Source: Asterionellopsis glacialis (Eukaryota; Bacillariophyta; Plagiogrammaphyceae; Rhaphoneidales; Asterionellopsidaceae). From it: a stretch of 19,771 bases of DNA. Shown piece after piece: positions 8,901 to 16,188 of the stretch (its first letter is position 1; each line of letters begins with the position of its first letter). A model generated the notes under the pieces. The model did no database searches. It saw only the letters and a program-made list of their open reading frames with translations, and had not been told where the DNA came from. The stretch spans positions 1 to 19,771 of the forward strand of contig WKLE02002621.1 in assembly GCA_014885115.2 (NCBI GenBank). The letters are read 5' to 3'. The position numbers were made by a program, and so were the translations under genes.

Positions 8901-10963
8901 CCAATCCCATTAACAAACATGATGTCAGCCTCCATGACAATGTTCCCATGGTCTTGTAGAATAGGGTATGGTACTTTAAGTGTGTTGATGTTGACGTGTG
9001 GCTCTTGGATTCGCACTTGTTTGCCCTTGATGCAGCCAACCTCTTTGCCAAAAATATTCTCTGCTGAATTTATATCATACGGAGTGATGGGACAATTTTT
9101 GAGGAGATTATTGTTCACAATGCTTTTGTAGTCTTTCAAATTAGGGCGCCAAAGAATACGTTGAAGACGACGGGCGATGACAGCTTTGGAATAGTCGCGT
9201 TTTGTATATTTATTTTTATTGGCTTCTACCGTATTGATTAAGATGATGGCATTATCAGACGCCGTGTCCAAGTTCTTAGATTGTTTTTCATTAACGTCCA
9301 TGTAGTAAAGCCCACGCGCAGACTCTTTGAATCTTCGTTCTGTTCCGTCTTCTTTATATACAACAAATTCGTTGCCATTAGTGCTGTCGAAAGTCACCCT
9401 GAATTTCTCTTTGACCCTGGATAGGGATAGAATATTCGCTATTCCTGTAGGGTGGTACCAGACGGTGCCGTACCCTGGAAGATCTCCGACTAGATTCGTT
9501 GTCGCTTTTCCTGCATTGCAATGGATGTGCATCGTGGATGTGGATGCACGGATGTTTTTGATAATCTTAGGGTTGTAAACCACGTCCACAGTTGACTGGC
9601 TGTCCAACAGGATCCAATTCTTTGGTACCTTACCAGTTTCGTCGACCTTACAAAGCACACTCCTGTAATCTGCCCTAGGTTCTTCAGTTGTTGTATTTGT
9701 GACTTGATCCAGTGTGTTTCGCTGAAAGAATTGAAAACCAATGTTGTCGCTGTCATCAAACAAGCCTTCTTCGGCAGCATCCATCAGTAATTGTACACCA
9801 GTTTCACTGTGTGTTTCTGCGGTACACTGATTTGCATAGTGCCCCTTGGCTCCACAGCGATGACAAGTGACCGGTTTGTTTCTGCTGCTTCCGTTGTTGT
9901 GTAGGTTGACTCCGCTTGCATTCTCTTGGTGTCTCTCGTTAGTATCAATGTTCGCGAATGCCACCCCATCGTTGGTTCCTCCCATGACTTTTATTATGTT
10001 TTTTGGGTCTTGTTTCCAATTGGTAAGAATGTTGTATGCCGTGTTAAGGCTTTTCGGATAATTGTTTTGTCCTTGTATGAAGTCGTTTTCAAGATTTTCA
10101 ATGAGACGTCCATAGCGTCCACGATCGCCACCTAGGATGAACGCTGTTGCCAGATATCGGTCCTCTGCGATTACAGCCACTTTCGTTTTCTCCTCTGGAG
10201 TGGCAGTTGCTTGGACAATTCCTTGTTCCTGAAAGATCTGCTCGGTTAGTTTGGGGTCTCGCCCTAGTGTTCCGCCGCAGTGCTTGATGACGTCAATATG
10301 GTTTTGGAATTGTTCCAAATATTGTTGGACTGATAAGTATTTAGATTGAAATTGCATGTAAAATCTCCTTTTTGCTTCGTGAAGCGCATGTGGCAAGTAC
10401 TTTTGGCTTTCAAAGTTAAATGCGATGCCTTTGATCGTTTTAAGTAGTTCCACGCCGTCATCGTCGGCTGAGAACACTTCGTAGTCTTCGGCTGCCTCTA
10501 TCTTTGATTTCATCGCATCCGTACACTGTCCCCATACGAGTGAGTATAACTTCTTGATATTTTCTTCTAAGTTTAGTTCGCGTTTCACGAATTCGTCTAT
10601 CTTCTTTTCCAATATGCGCTTTTGTACGTTTGATGAATTCTCCGGTATATCGGCCGGTTCAGTGAGTCTTGGTATCTGTAAGTACTCAACTGCCTTCTTG
10701 ATGTCACTTCCGTAGGTATATTTTTGACTGACATGAATCGCGATTTTCTTGGTGGTCGTTATAAATATATCTGCTTGCTTCACGCTGGAACAATCGTAGA
10801 TGTATCCAGCTAGCTCTTCGCAGTCTCCTTCGAACTTCTGTTGCTTGATGGGATTAGGCGTTTTCCTAAATCCTTTCTTTTTGCGATGGTTGTTGGATCC
10901 ATCGTCCTCCTGCTTTACTTTCTTCTCGTCATTGACGATTCTATCTTCGCCAGGAGACGACAT
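5780..10963 (-). CDS. Ty1/copia Gag-Pol polyprotein, single ORF (1727 aa)
   Basis: This polyprotein supplies capsid, protease, integrase and reverse transcriptase/RNase H for retrotransposition. It starts at ATG 10963-10961, only 24 nt inside the 5' LTR border, and has no frameshift between gag and pol. Domains in order: Gag (about 40-330); CCHC zinc knuckle Cys367-Cys380 (CHRCGAKGHYANQC); protease motif LLDSQST with Asp454; pre-integrase region (about 590-665) ending NCPITPYDIN; integrase Asp680, Asp737 and Glu767; acidic Gln/Glu/Asp-rich linker (about 960-1100); reverse transcriptase with Asp1231 (VDIPGAF) and the HVDD box Asp1335/Asp1336; RNase H Asp1508 (WWVDASH), Glu1548 (STTESEL) and Asp1583 (YQDNQSA). 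A charged tail follows, and its last 58 residues are encoded in the 3' LTR. Oddities are DSQS in place of D(S/T)G in the protease, a short DD29E spacing, and loss of the usual HHCC histidines. All core catalytic acids are present. Confidence 0.95.
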   Translation of the reverse strand: MSSPGEDRIVNDEKKVKQEDDGSNNHRKKKGFRKTPNPIKQQKFEGDCEELAGYIYDCSSVKQADIFITTTKKIAIHVSQKYTYGSDIKKAVEYLQIPRLTEPADIPENSSNVQKRILEKKIDEFVKRELNLEENIKKLYSLVWGQCTDAMKSKIEAAEDYEVFSADDDGVELLKTIKGIAFNFESQKYLPHALHEAKRRFYMQFQSKYLSVQQYLEQFQNHIDVIKHCGGTLGRDPKLTEQIFQEQGIVQATATPEEKTKVAVIAEDRYLATAFILGGDRGRYGRLIENLENDFIQGQNNYPKSLNTAYNILTNWKQDPKNIIKVMGGTNDGVAFANIDTNERHQENASGVNLHNNGSSRNKPVTCHRCGAKGHYANQCTAETHSETGVQLLMDAAEEGLFDDSDNIGFQFFQRNTLDQVTNTTTEEPRADYRSVLCKVDETGKVPKNWILLDSQSTVDVVYNPKIIKNIRASTSTMHIHCNAGKATTNLVGDLPGYGTVWYHPTGIANILSLSRVKEKFRVTFDSTNGNEFVVYKEDGTERRFKESARGLYYMDVNEKQSKNLDTASDNAIILINTVEANKNKYTKRDYSKAVIARRLQRILWRPNLKDYKSIVNNNLLKNCPITPYDINSAENIFGKEVGCIKGKQVRIQEPHVNINTLKVPYPILQDHGNIVMEADIMFVNGIGFFVTYSRNLRFCTAEMITNRKKETLAKAVKQVKALYVSRGFKVISLLMDGEFQPIAGDIADLEIDFNPCSADEHVPGVERLIRTIKERVRGTYNTLPYKQYPRRMISEMVYATVFWLNAFPHKDGISTTLSPRTIMTGRELDYNKHCQLEFGEYVQTHEEHDNSMMSRSTGALAMRPSGNEQGGHYFLSLTTGRRLHRNHWTPLPMPNEVLARVHTLARREKASTGITFGDRNNRQLLDDLADDESDDESYTDDPTADDSPDLDADTNLAPGDVYIAGVGLQDQQDNQEALQPYHNQQQDYLEAQAELQNEENNDLQAQDDPQEEPQEEQDMDEQSEQDHGHEEAEPNNHDEQDDNMQPPDLTHRDAMFEVEEDEEQDETTTERSDNNTNADTNQDTTGTDDRQGTRRYNLRPQRPRDYSHLFATLEAIVMTQYSAKKGLKLFGKRGVNAIMKELQQLHTRNVAVPRNAKQLTREERRAALKYLMFLKEKRCGTIKARGCADGRKQRATITKDEASAPTVCIESVMITSVIDAMENRDVATVDIPGAFMQADQDETVHMKLEGEMAQLYAKLDPKLYRKYVLNENGKPVLYVELKKALYGTLRAALLFWKKLSKKLEEWGFEINPYDWCVANKQIKGKQCTVVWHVDDLKISHKDADVVTDIIKLLEDEFGTEEAPLTKRRGKIHDYLGMVLDFSKPGKVMVSMIDYIKKMLAEIPIDMEGEVNTPAPKHLFEVNEVNPEFLDEETAEIFHHYTAKLLFLCKRARPDIQTAVSFLCTRVKKPDTDDYKKLARVMKYLRATVDMPLTLESKSMNIIKWWVDASHAVHPDMRSHTGAMMTLGKGAVYATSVRQKLNTKSTTESELVGVDDIMAQALWTQYFIMAQGYEVNESLIYQDNQSAILLEKNGRGSSSKRTRHINIRYFFVTDRINSKEVRVEYCPTEEMKADFFTKPLQGSAFKKFRDDILNITNDSDVQEPKNRRSVLEKSTVSRQKNNKVHWSDNPYSILGEEEEVDPELMDVNDVTTRQHRNGPRLIQVESE
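5956..5965 (-). other. Possible polypurine tract next to the 3' LTR
   Basis: Directly upstream of the 3' LTR the minus strand reads CGCAGGAGTG, then TGTTGGAGAAAAG inside the LTR. It is purine-rich but interrupted, and it lies within the coding frame (residues NRRSV), so plus-strand priming here is inferred from position rather than from a clean tract. Confidence 0.3.
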
Positions 10964-10972
10964 AGTATCCAG

Positions 10973-10987
10973 TAATTTTAATAATTC
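10973..10987 (-). promoter_or_regulatory. Primer binding site candidate, complementary to the LTR itself
   Basis: Immediately after the 5' LTR the minus strand reads GAATTATTAAAATTA. This is a perfect reverse complement of the minus-strand LTR segment 11101-11087 (TAATTTTAATAATTC), and pairing extends one base into the LTR end (10988 with 11086). The site does not start with TGG, as a site for a tRNA 3' end would. Its place at the LTR border is where minus-strand DNA synthesis must start. The pairing is directly visible; self-priming from the transcript 5' end is an inference. Confidence 0.55.
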
Positions 10988-11303
10988 TGTTGTAACTACA
11001 ACCGTTACCAGCAGGTTATCGTGCCCCTAAAGCAACGATGTAGCCTAGATGGTTGGTCGAGAGGTTTTATTGTTTGTCGAACCAGAGAATTATTAAAATT
11101 ATGAGTAATCTATTGTTTGGTTTGAGATCATTCACTTTCCACCTGAATCAGTCTTGGTCCATTTCTGTGCTGACGTGTTGTTACGTCGTTTACGTCCATT
11201 AATTCTGGGTCTACTTCTTCCTCCTCTCCTAGGATAGAGTACGGGTTATCACTCCAGTGTACTTTGTTGTTCTTTTGTCTGGAAACAGTACTTTTCTCCA
11301 ACA
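10988..11303 (-). repeat. 5' LTR of the retrotransposon (316 bp)
   Basis: Identical to 5640-5955. In the minus-strand sense it should carry the promoter (U3, from 11303 down), the transcript start (R) and U5. No clear TATA box is visible upstream of the putative R start near 11101. It contains a silent copy of the polyprotein tail (11303-11128). It faces away from the methyltransferase gene at 11443, with its U3 end nearest to that gene. Confidence 0.95.
11173..11195 (-). promoter_or_regulatory. Three ACGT cores in U3 of the LTR
   Basis: ACGT occurs at 11173-11176, 11183-11186 and 11192-11195, starting 10 and 9 bp apart, so on about the same face of the helix. The first is TGACGT on the plus strand, a CRE half-site. 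The same triplet lies in the 3' LTR at 5825-5847. ACGT cores are bound by bZIP factors, and in the diatom Phaeodactylum TGACGT is part of the CO2/cAMP-responsive promoter elements. Here the sequence also encodes MDVNDVTT in the polyprotein tail, so a regulatory role is inferred only from spacing. Confidence 0.4.
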
Positions 11304-11308
11304 CATGC
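11304..11308. repeat. Target site duplication, right copy (CATGC)
   Basis: The bases CATGC directly follow the right LTR and match 5635-5639. The flanking sequence (GCATCATGC on the left, CATCATGCCCATC on the right) is itself slightly repetitive in CATCATGC. Confidence 0.93.
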
Positions 11309-11442
11309 CATCATGCCCATCGCCATCTTCATCATATCTGTCAATGTTGACATGGTAGACACCCTAGGACTACACAGTTCAATATTGATATATGATATCT
11401 TGAACGGAACCCTCACAATCACGCCGGCTGTACAAGAAGAAA

Positions 11443-14400
11443 ATGATTTCTCCAACTGAATTGGAATTTTCTTCTTCTAGTTATTGTTCTTGTCGTCTTC
11501 GATGTTCTGTAAGTGGCGGTCTTGAATCATTTGCCGAGTGGGAAGTTTTACAATTGAAAAATGCTGTCCAGAATAATAAGCAAATCACTAGTTCTATTGA
11601 CATTGCATGGAATTGGATAACCCGTGGAAATTCAGGATCACAATTACAACTTGAAATAATTACAATACGTCCATGTCAGCAGCAGGAGGAAGGTCAATAT
11701 TGGACAAACAGCATCATCTTATATATCATTCAAAATTTTCAATTTGTAGAATACATTTACTATCAAGTATTCTCGACTCCTAACAATAATGATGCGTTAT
11801 GTTGGAAAACTGCAACAATGGAGGAACAAACAAAGGATCTGAACCCTGATTCTTCGTCTTCTTCTTCAACAACAACACAATGCAGTACAAGTCCAAAATT
11901 TCTTATATTGGATCAAATCAAACATCAAACATCAAAACAGGTATCACTTCTAAATAGCAACAGCAAAGATGAATCCTCGATAACATCAACGAAGCCATCT
12001 TCAGATGTTCTGGACAAATCTATTCAACTATGGCAACAAATACAAACGTGTCTACAGGGTCGCGACGTTGGACTTGAAAGTCTTCCTGGAATATTACTAC
12101 CTACACCTGAATTAATCGATGACAATGAACAAGGCGACAGTAATAAAAGTGACAACGACAATGATTTTTTCGTTTCAAACTCAACCACGCCACGAGCATT
12201 TCAAGTGAATACAATTTATACGAAATCTGCGGTTGCCAAAGTGGTGGTGAAAAAATTCATCAAAATGGTGTTGGAATCATCCATAGAATTACAATCTCAA
12301 CAGGACAATATACTATGGTTAGATGCTGGTGCAGGATCAGGTGCACTTTTACAATATTTACCCCTTGAGAATCGGATAGGGATAGATACATCACCTTGTC
12401 ATCCAACCATTCATACTATGGATTTCTTGCACGTCACTCGTGATTGGCTTACTTCCCAAATGCCAAGGAGCAACAGCAGCAGCAATAGCACCAATCCACA
12501 TTTATGCATTATATCGAATCCACCCTTTGCCGAACGATCACGTGGTGATTATAGCGCGATTGTCAAATTTATCAATCATGCCATCATGATATTGGATGCA
12601 CATTGTATAGGTCTTATTGTCCCCTCTAAATTTGTACGCTCCCGAGTATGGTCAACACTTGGGTTACATTCCCAAATCCAATTGGTAGGACGATTCGTAT
12701 TACCCCAAGATTCCTTTTACGATCCATCCTCCAATACACATCGACACATCCATTCCTACTTTGTACTTTTCCAACATGAAGATAAACAACAAAAGCAACA
12801 ACAATCATCGTCGTCGTCGTCGTCGTCATGGCATGTCAAAAACAACAACAAAGTTCAATCATCAAGACACAATGTATCTATTGAAGGGAAACGAGATCGA
12901 GGAATATTTCCTTGGATAACCTCAGCAGAATTAGCACAGGCAGTAGGTTCCGGATTACCACGAATAAATCTAGATGCCATGACATCATCTACGACAGAAA
13001 CAAATAATAGTCTTTGTTTTTCAGCGGAATTGAAACCGGTTGGTGGTAATGATGATGATGATGATGATGGTAGCACTAAAAAAAAGAAAAAGAAGAAAAT
13101 CATGATGGAAGCCACAACAGCAAGATTGGAATTGTACCTATTGCTCAATCCCAAACAACCACTGTCACTCGTCAATTGTATGTGTCAACGAATTCCGAAT
13201 CATAGCATGGGATGGATATCTACATCTGTTAAACCACCTGTCGCAAAAGCTATGCTTTCCTTGAGTATGGCAACACCATCTACGTTGATTTCTATGGTCG
13301 GAAATGACCTCATGTCAAATATACCAATGAATAGTAGTAGTTCCAAAAAGAATAAGAAGAAACAGAAAAGGCAGAGTACTCTGGAGGAACAAGATACATC
13401 AGGAAACAAACCACAAGATACCCATGAATGCAATTTTCGTGGTGGATTAGTTGTAAATGCCATGTGTGGAGAAGGTACCATTGAACTTGAATCACAAGGA
13501 ATGCTAAATTCCAATTCTGATGTTGATTTTGGTCGAACCTCCAATGAGGAAACTTCTGTGTCTCTTTCCTCATCTTCAAATTTTTTTCTTATCGCCGGTG
13601 ATAAAAGTGTTACAGCTGTGTATGAAACAGCTAAACGAGTGGCAAGTCTACATCAAAGTAATGATACTGCTACGAAAGTAGATTCCTCTGCTACTGTTGT
13701 ACAACAAAATCGTCGTCGTCGTCCTTTGATGGATCTTGTAATTTGGGATGCACAACATTTACCTTTGCGTAAAGGTATTGTGGATGCATTTTTAGGTGAT
13801 TTGCCTTTTTGTGGTAGTACCAAAAAGAATCATCAAGCACCTCAATTATCCAACACCAAAGATGGCAATGAAACTTCATCTACTACTGCAACTGCATCAT
13901 CATTATCATCATCATTAGATTATAAACGTGTCATGGCAAATGCGGTTCGTGTATTGTTCTCCCCTGTGATAAAGAGTACAATAGATCAAGATGATAATTA
14001 TAGTAGTGGTGGTGGTGGTAAAGCTGTCTTTGTCTCATGTGATACGAGGGCATTATCACATACAGCAGGAATGTACAATGGACAATGGTCAACCCTATGG
14101 AATACCAATAATTTAAATTTAGGTGGTTTATCTGCCAAATTAATGGTATTGGAAAAACATACATCTTGTTTTAAAGATGTATGTATAGTCATGAAGAAGG
14201 AGGAAGAAAAGAAACGGGGCATTACTACTACAACTAGTAGCTTGACTCATACTCATAATGGTGAAACTACCACTGCTACTATGATCAATGCAAAACCACC
14301 TGTTTTTGATTTAAGTTCTTTATTGAAACAGATAGCTGTAGATGCTTGTCATCATTATTGGTTGGATACCGTGTTAGAACTTCATCATCATGAACAAGAA

Positions 14401-14772
14401 GAACAATACCAAAAAGGCAAAACGGAATATACCACTGTCGTACCTCCAAATTCAAACAATACTAGTCCTAGTACAAGCAAAAAGTCATCTACTACTACTA
14501 CTACATCTTTAGTGACCAAGGTGGAATTGCAAGATGTATATCTTTGTCCCAAAACACATCAATTCAGTCATGGATATCGATTTTGGTTTGATGATGAATT
14601 ATCAAACATACAAGCCAAGGTATTAGAAAAATCAATCCGCAAGGGCATTGAACATGTCATTGCACAACAACAGCAACAACAGGAAGAAGGAAAAAAAGAA
14701 TCACAACCACAACAAAACATGACACAATCATCCTTCTCCTTTTTACTATCTCAAATGATATCCTTACGATGA
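11443..14772 (+). CDS. THUMPD2/3-like RNA (guanine-N2) methyltransferase with an extra methyltransferase domain (1109 aa)
   Basis: ATG 11443 is the first in frame after a TGA at 11401. The N-terminus (SVSGGLESFAEWEVLQL, then a region to about residue 110) resembles the start of THUMPD2/3 proteins. Residues about 285-450 form a first Rossmann methyltransferase-like domain, with motif I DAGAGSG (294-300), an acidic IGID and NPPF (359-362). The C-terminal domain is of THUMPD type. It has a lead-in WISTSVKPPVAKAMLSL, motif I NAMCGEGTI (672-680), catalytic motif DLPF (786-789) and the typical NLGGL segment (892-896). Animal THUMPD2/3 work with TRMT112 to make m2G in U6 snRNA or tRNAs; a similar role here is inferred. 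Long Ser/Thr, Asp, Lys and Gln stretches break the domains (near 135-150, 448-466, 530-550, 795-830 and 995-1020). A retrotransposon lies 134 bp upstream. Confidence 0.85.
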   Translation: MISPTELEFSSSSYCSCRLRCSVSGGLESFAEWEVLQLKNAVQNNKQITSSIDIAWNWITRGNSGSQLQLEIITIRPCQQQEEGQYWTNSIILYIIQNFQFVEYIYYQVFSTPNNNDALCWKTATMEEQTKDLNPDSSSSSSTTTQCSTSPKFLILDQIKHQTSKQVSLLNSNSKDESSITSTKPSSDVLDKSIQLWQQIQTCLQGRDVGLESLPGILLPTPELIDDNEQGDSNKSDNDNDFFVSNSTTPRAFQVNTIYTKSAVAKVVVKKFIKMVLESSIELQSQQDNILWLDAGAGSGALLQYLPLENRIGIDTSPCHPTIHTMDFLHVTRDWLTSQMPRSNSSSNSTNPHLCIISNPPFAERSRGDYSAIVKFINHAIMILDAHCIGLIVPSKFVRSRVWSTLGLHSQIQLVGRFVLPQDSFYDPSSNTHRHIHSYFVLFQHEDKQQKQQQSSSSSSSSWHVKNNNKVQSSRHNVSIEGKRDRGIFPWITSAELAQAVGSGLPRINLDAMTSSTTETNNSLCFSAELKPVGGNDDDDDDGSTKKKKKKKIMMEATTARLELYLLLNPKQPLSLVNCMCQRIPNHSMGWISTSVKPPVAKAMLSLSMATPSTLISMVGNDLMSNIPMNSSSSKKNKKKQKRQSTLEEQDTSGNKPQDTHECNFRGGLVVNAMCGEGTIELESQGMLNSNSDVDFGRTSNEETSVSLSSSSNFFLIAGDKSVTAVYETAKRVASLHQSNDTATKVDSSATVVQQNRRRRPLMDLVIWDAQHLPLRKGIVDAFLGDLPFCGSTKKNHQAPQLSNTKDGNETSSTTATASSLSSSLDYKRVMANAVRVLFSPVIKSTIDQDDNYSSGGGGKAVFVSCDTRALSHTAGMYNGQWSTLWNTNNLNLGGLSAKLMVLEKHTSCFKDVCIVMKKEEEKKRGITTTTSSLTHTHNGETTTATMINAKPPVFDLSSLLKQIAVDACHHYWLDTVLELHHHEQEEQYQKGKTEYTTVVPPNSNNTSPSTSKKSSTTTTTSLVTKVELQDVYLCPKTHQFSHGYRFWFDDELSNIQAKVLEKSIRKGIEHVIAQQQQQQEEGKKESQPQQNMTQSSFSFLLSQMISLR

Positions 14773-15813
14773 CTGACTGTACTAGAACAGTCTAGAGATT
14801 GGGTTTATAGATGGGTCACTGTACTATACGATGAAACGTTCTCTCTCTGCTAGGGAAGGGCTATATGGAGACAAGATCACACAATGAAATTCAAGTAGAA
14901 AAAAAACATGAAAGATGTTCCAATACATACACATGAATAATAATATACAATTGTGTGCTTATTTCATTAGGGTATTATTTTTTACATTGGTATTGTGAAT
15001 AGTATAAAAAGATGTGTATACAGACACAACCACACACACACACACCACGACCTCTTCATTTTTGGCGCGGCTCGTCTTTGTTTCTTCTTTTCGAATACTT
15101 TTTCGACGAACGATATCGTTCTTGTCGCGAGAACAAGACAAACAAAATCAAGCAAGGCAACAATAAACCTTTCATTTTGATGCTGGATGATCATGTTATT
15201 GGATAGAATTGGAAGATTGTTGTTTATCATTTTTTTACCTCCATGAAGTATAAATTGATCGCGTCGATTGTCGTGGTCGGTCGATGGGTATCAAGTCAAA
15301 AATTCACGGAAGGTTGTTGTTGTTACCGTACGAGTAGTCTACGCAGAGAGCAACCCCCACCTGACTGTCTGTAACTGGTACCTGGTACCAATACATTAGG
15401 ACTAACAATAATAAGATTTTTCAGTGAAGTAATCTGATTGGTTCAAGACGTTTTCCATCCCTCGTGTTTTTGTTTTTGTTTCGCCATGAGGACGAAATTT
15501 TTGGCACGAGTGCAAAACCTAATTTGGTCTGTCAGTCCATCAAAACACGTTCAGTTTTGTTTATGTTTTTGTCACACGATAAGGATCGGCCTAAACCTAT
15601 AATCACAATACAGTAGGTATTTATATTGTTTGAAATTGATGACACCACCACATGCATCCCTTTCCGTTGGTGGTTTGCTTCTTATTCCAAACAACGCCCC
15701 TTCTCTTTTCAATCCACCAATCATCCGTTATGACTTATTTCAATGGTCGTGACATTGAAGAAGGATGATCTATCCAACCTACGTAGCAGTTTATCATTTA
15801 TATTCGTTGGAGT
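14773..15813. other. Intergenic region with simple repeats, no gene seen
   Basis: It contains a CA dinucleotide run (15031-15045), a 14-bp perfect palindrome GAACGATATCGTTC (15108-15121) and a 15-nt inverted repeat TGGTACC-T-GGTACCA (15376-15390). The short frames at 14959-15230 overlap on both strands and show no protein character. A 12-codon frame begins at ATG 15730 and stops before the next gene. Confidence 0.5.
15031..15045. repeat. CA microsatellite
   Basis: CACACACACACACAC, uninterrupted for 15 bases, in the spacer downstream of the methyltransferase gene. Confidence 0.8.
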
Positions 15814-16188
15814 ATGAAGGAAGCATATACCAAAGCTCTGGGTGAAGGCATGAGTCTCGATTTTAAAGCATTCCAGACTCGAATACGGGGAATCGATAAC
15901 AATGACCAATACCTTTGGACATCGATTCTTCAAAGTGGACACAAAGGAATTTTTCTTCCGGGAACCGTTACATTAAATAACAACGAAAGAAATCAGCGGA
16001 CTGAAGACATATACCTTTTCTTTTTAGCAATAAATGGTAATGAATACAACGACAAGACTTATCTTGGTTGCGCAAAAATATGTTTAACTCCTAAAGGTTC
16101 TCATGGTAGTGATAGCGATAACAACTTGTCAGAAATCAACTGGACCGCATTGGAACAATTGGTTTCGTGGCATTCGGAGTCTATCTAG
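15814..16188 (+). CDS. Hypothetical protein, 124 aa
   Basis: An ATG-to-TAG frame with balanced amino-acid use rich in Asn, Asp, Lys and Leu and no low-complexity stretch. It includes segments such as QTRIRGIDNNDQYLWTSIL and EINWTALEQLVSW, which look like ordinary globular protein. No signal peptide or membrane span is evident, and no catalytic motif is recognised. A later in-frame ATG exists at codon 13. Another frame just upstream (the one starting MIYPTYVAVYHLY) overlaps its start and ends soon after, so a missed upstream exon or a frameshift at the 5' end is possible. I do not recognise the family. Confidence 0.45.
   Translation: MKEAYTKALGEGMSLDFKAFQTRIRGIDNNDQYLWTSILQSGHKGIFLPGTVTLNNNERNQRTEDIYLFFLAINGNEYNDKTYLGCAKICLTPKGSHGSDSDNNLSEINWTALEQLVSWHSESI

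Larger units (their letters stand above)
5640..11303 (-). mobile_element. Complete Ty1/copia (CoDi-like) LTR retrotransposon, 5664 bp
   Basis: Two 316-bp LTRs, each TGTTG...CAACA, bound one long minus-strand ORF. The domain order is Gag, zinc knuckle, protease, integrase, reverse transcriptase, RNase H; integrase before reverse transcriptase defines Ty1/copia. A 5-bp duplication flanks the element. I compared the two LTRs base by base and found no difference. With the unbroken ORF, this suggests a very recent and possibly still competent insertion. The pre-integrase motif (LLKNCPITPYDINSAENIFG) is of the kind I associate with diatom CoDi-type elements; the exact CoDi family cannot be named from the sequence alone. 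The element lies antisense to both flanking genes and starts 134 bp upstream of the methyltransferase ATG at 11443. Confidence 0.95.

Noticed and set aside
5916..10461. Many plus-strand and out-of-frame ORFs of 60-158 codons within the retrotransposon
   Set aside because: They overlap the 1727-codon polyprotein, have no recognisable motifs and are explained as antisense or shifted readings of it.
10963..10971. A TGG (minus strand from 10971) that could start a tRNA-type primer binding site
   Set aside because: It begins 17 nt after the LTR end, whereas tRNA sites normally start within a few bases of it. The following bases TGGATACTATG run straight into the start codon. I kept it only as the alternative to self-priming.
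11309..11455. A minus-strand frame at the insertion point that might be a gene split by the retrotransposon
   Set aside because: Across the empty site the frame meets a TGA right at the target sequence, and the peptide of about 50 residues has no recognisable character, so no interrupted gene is supported.
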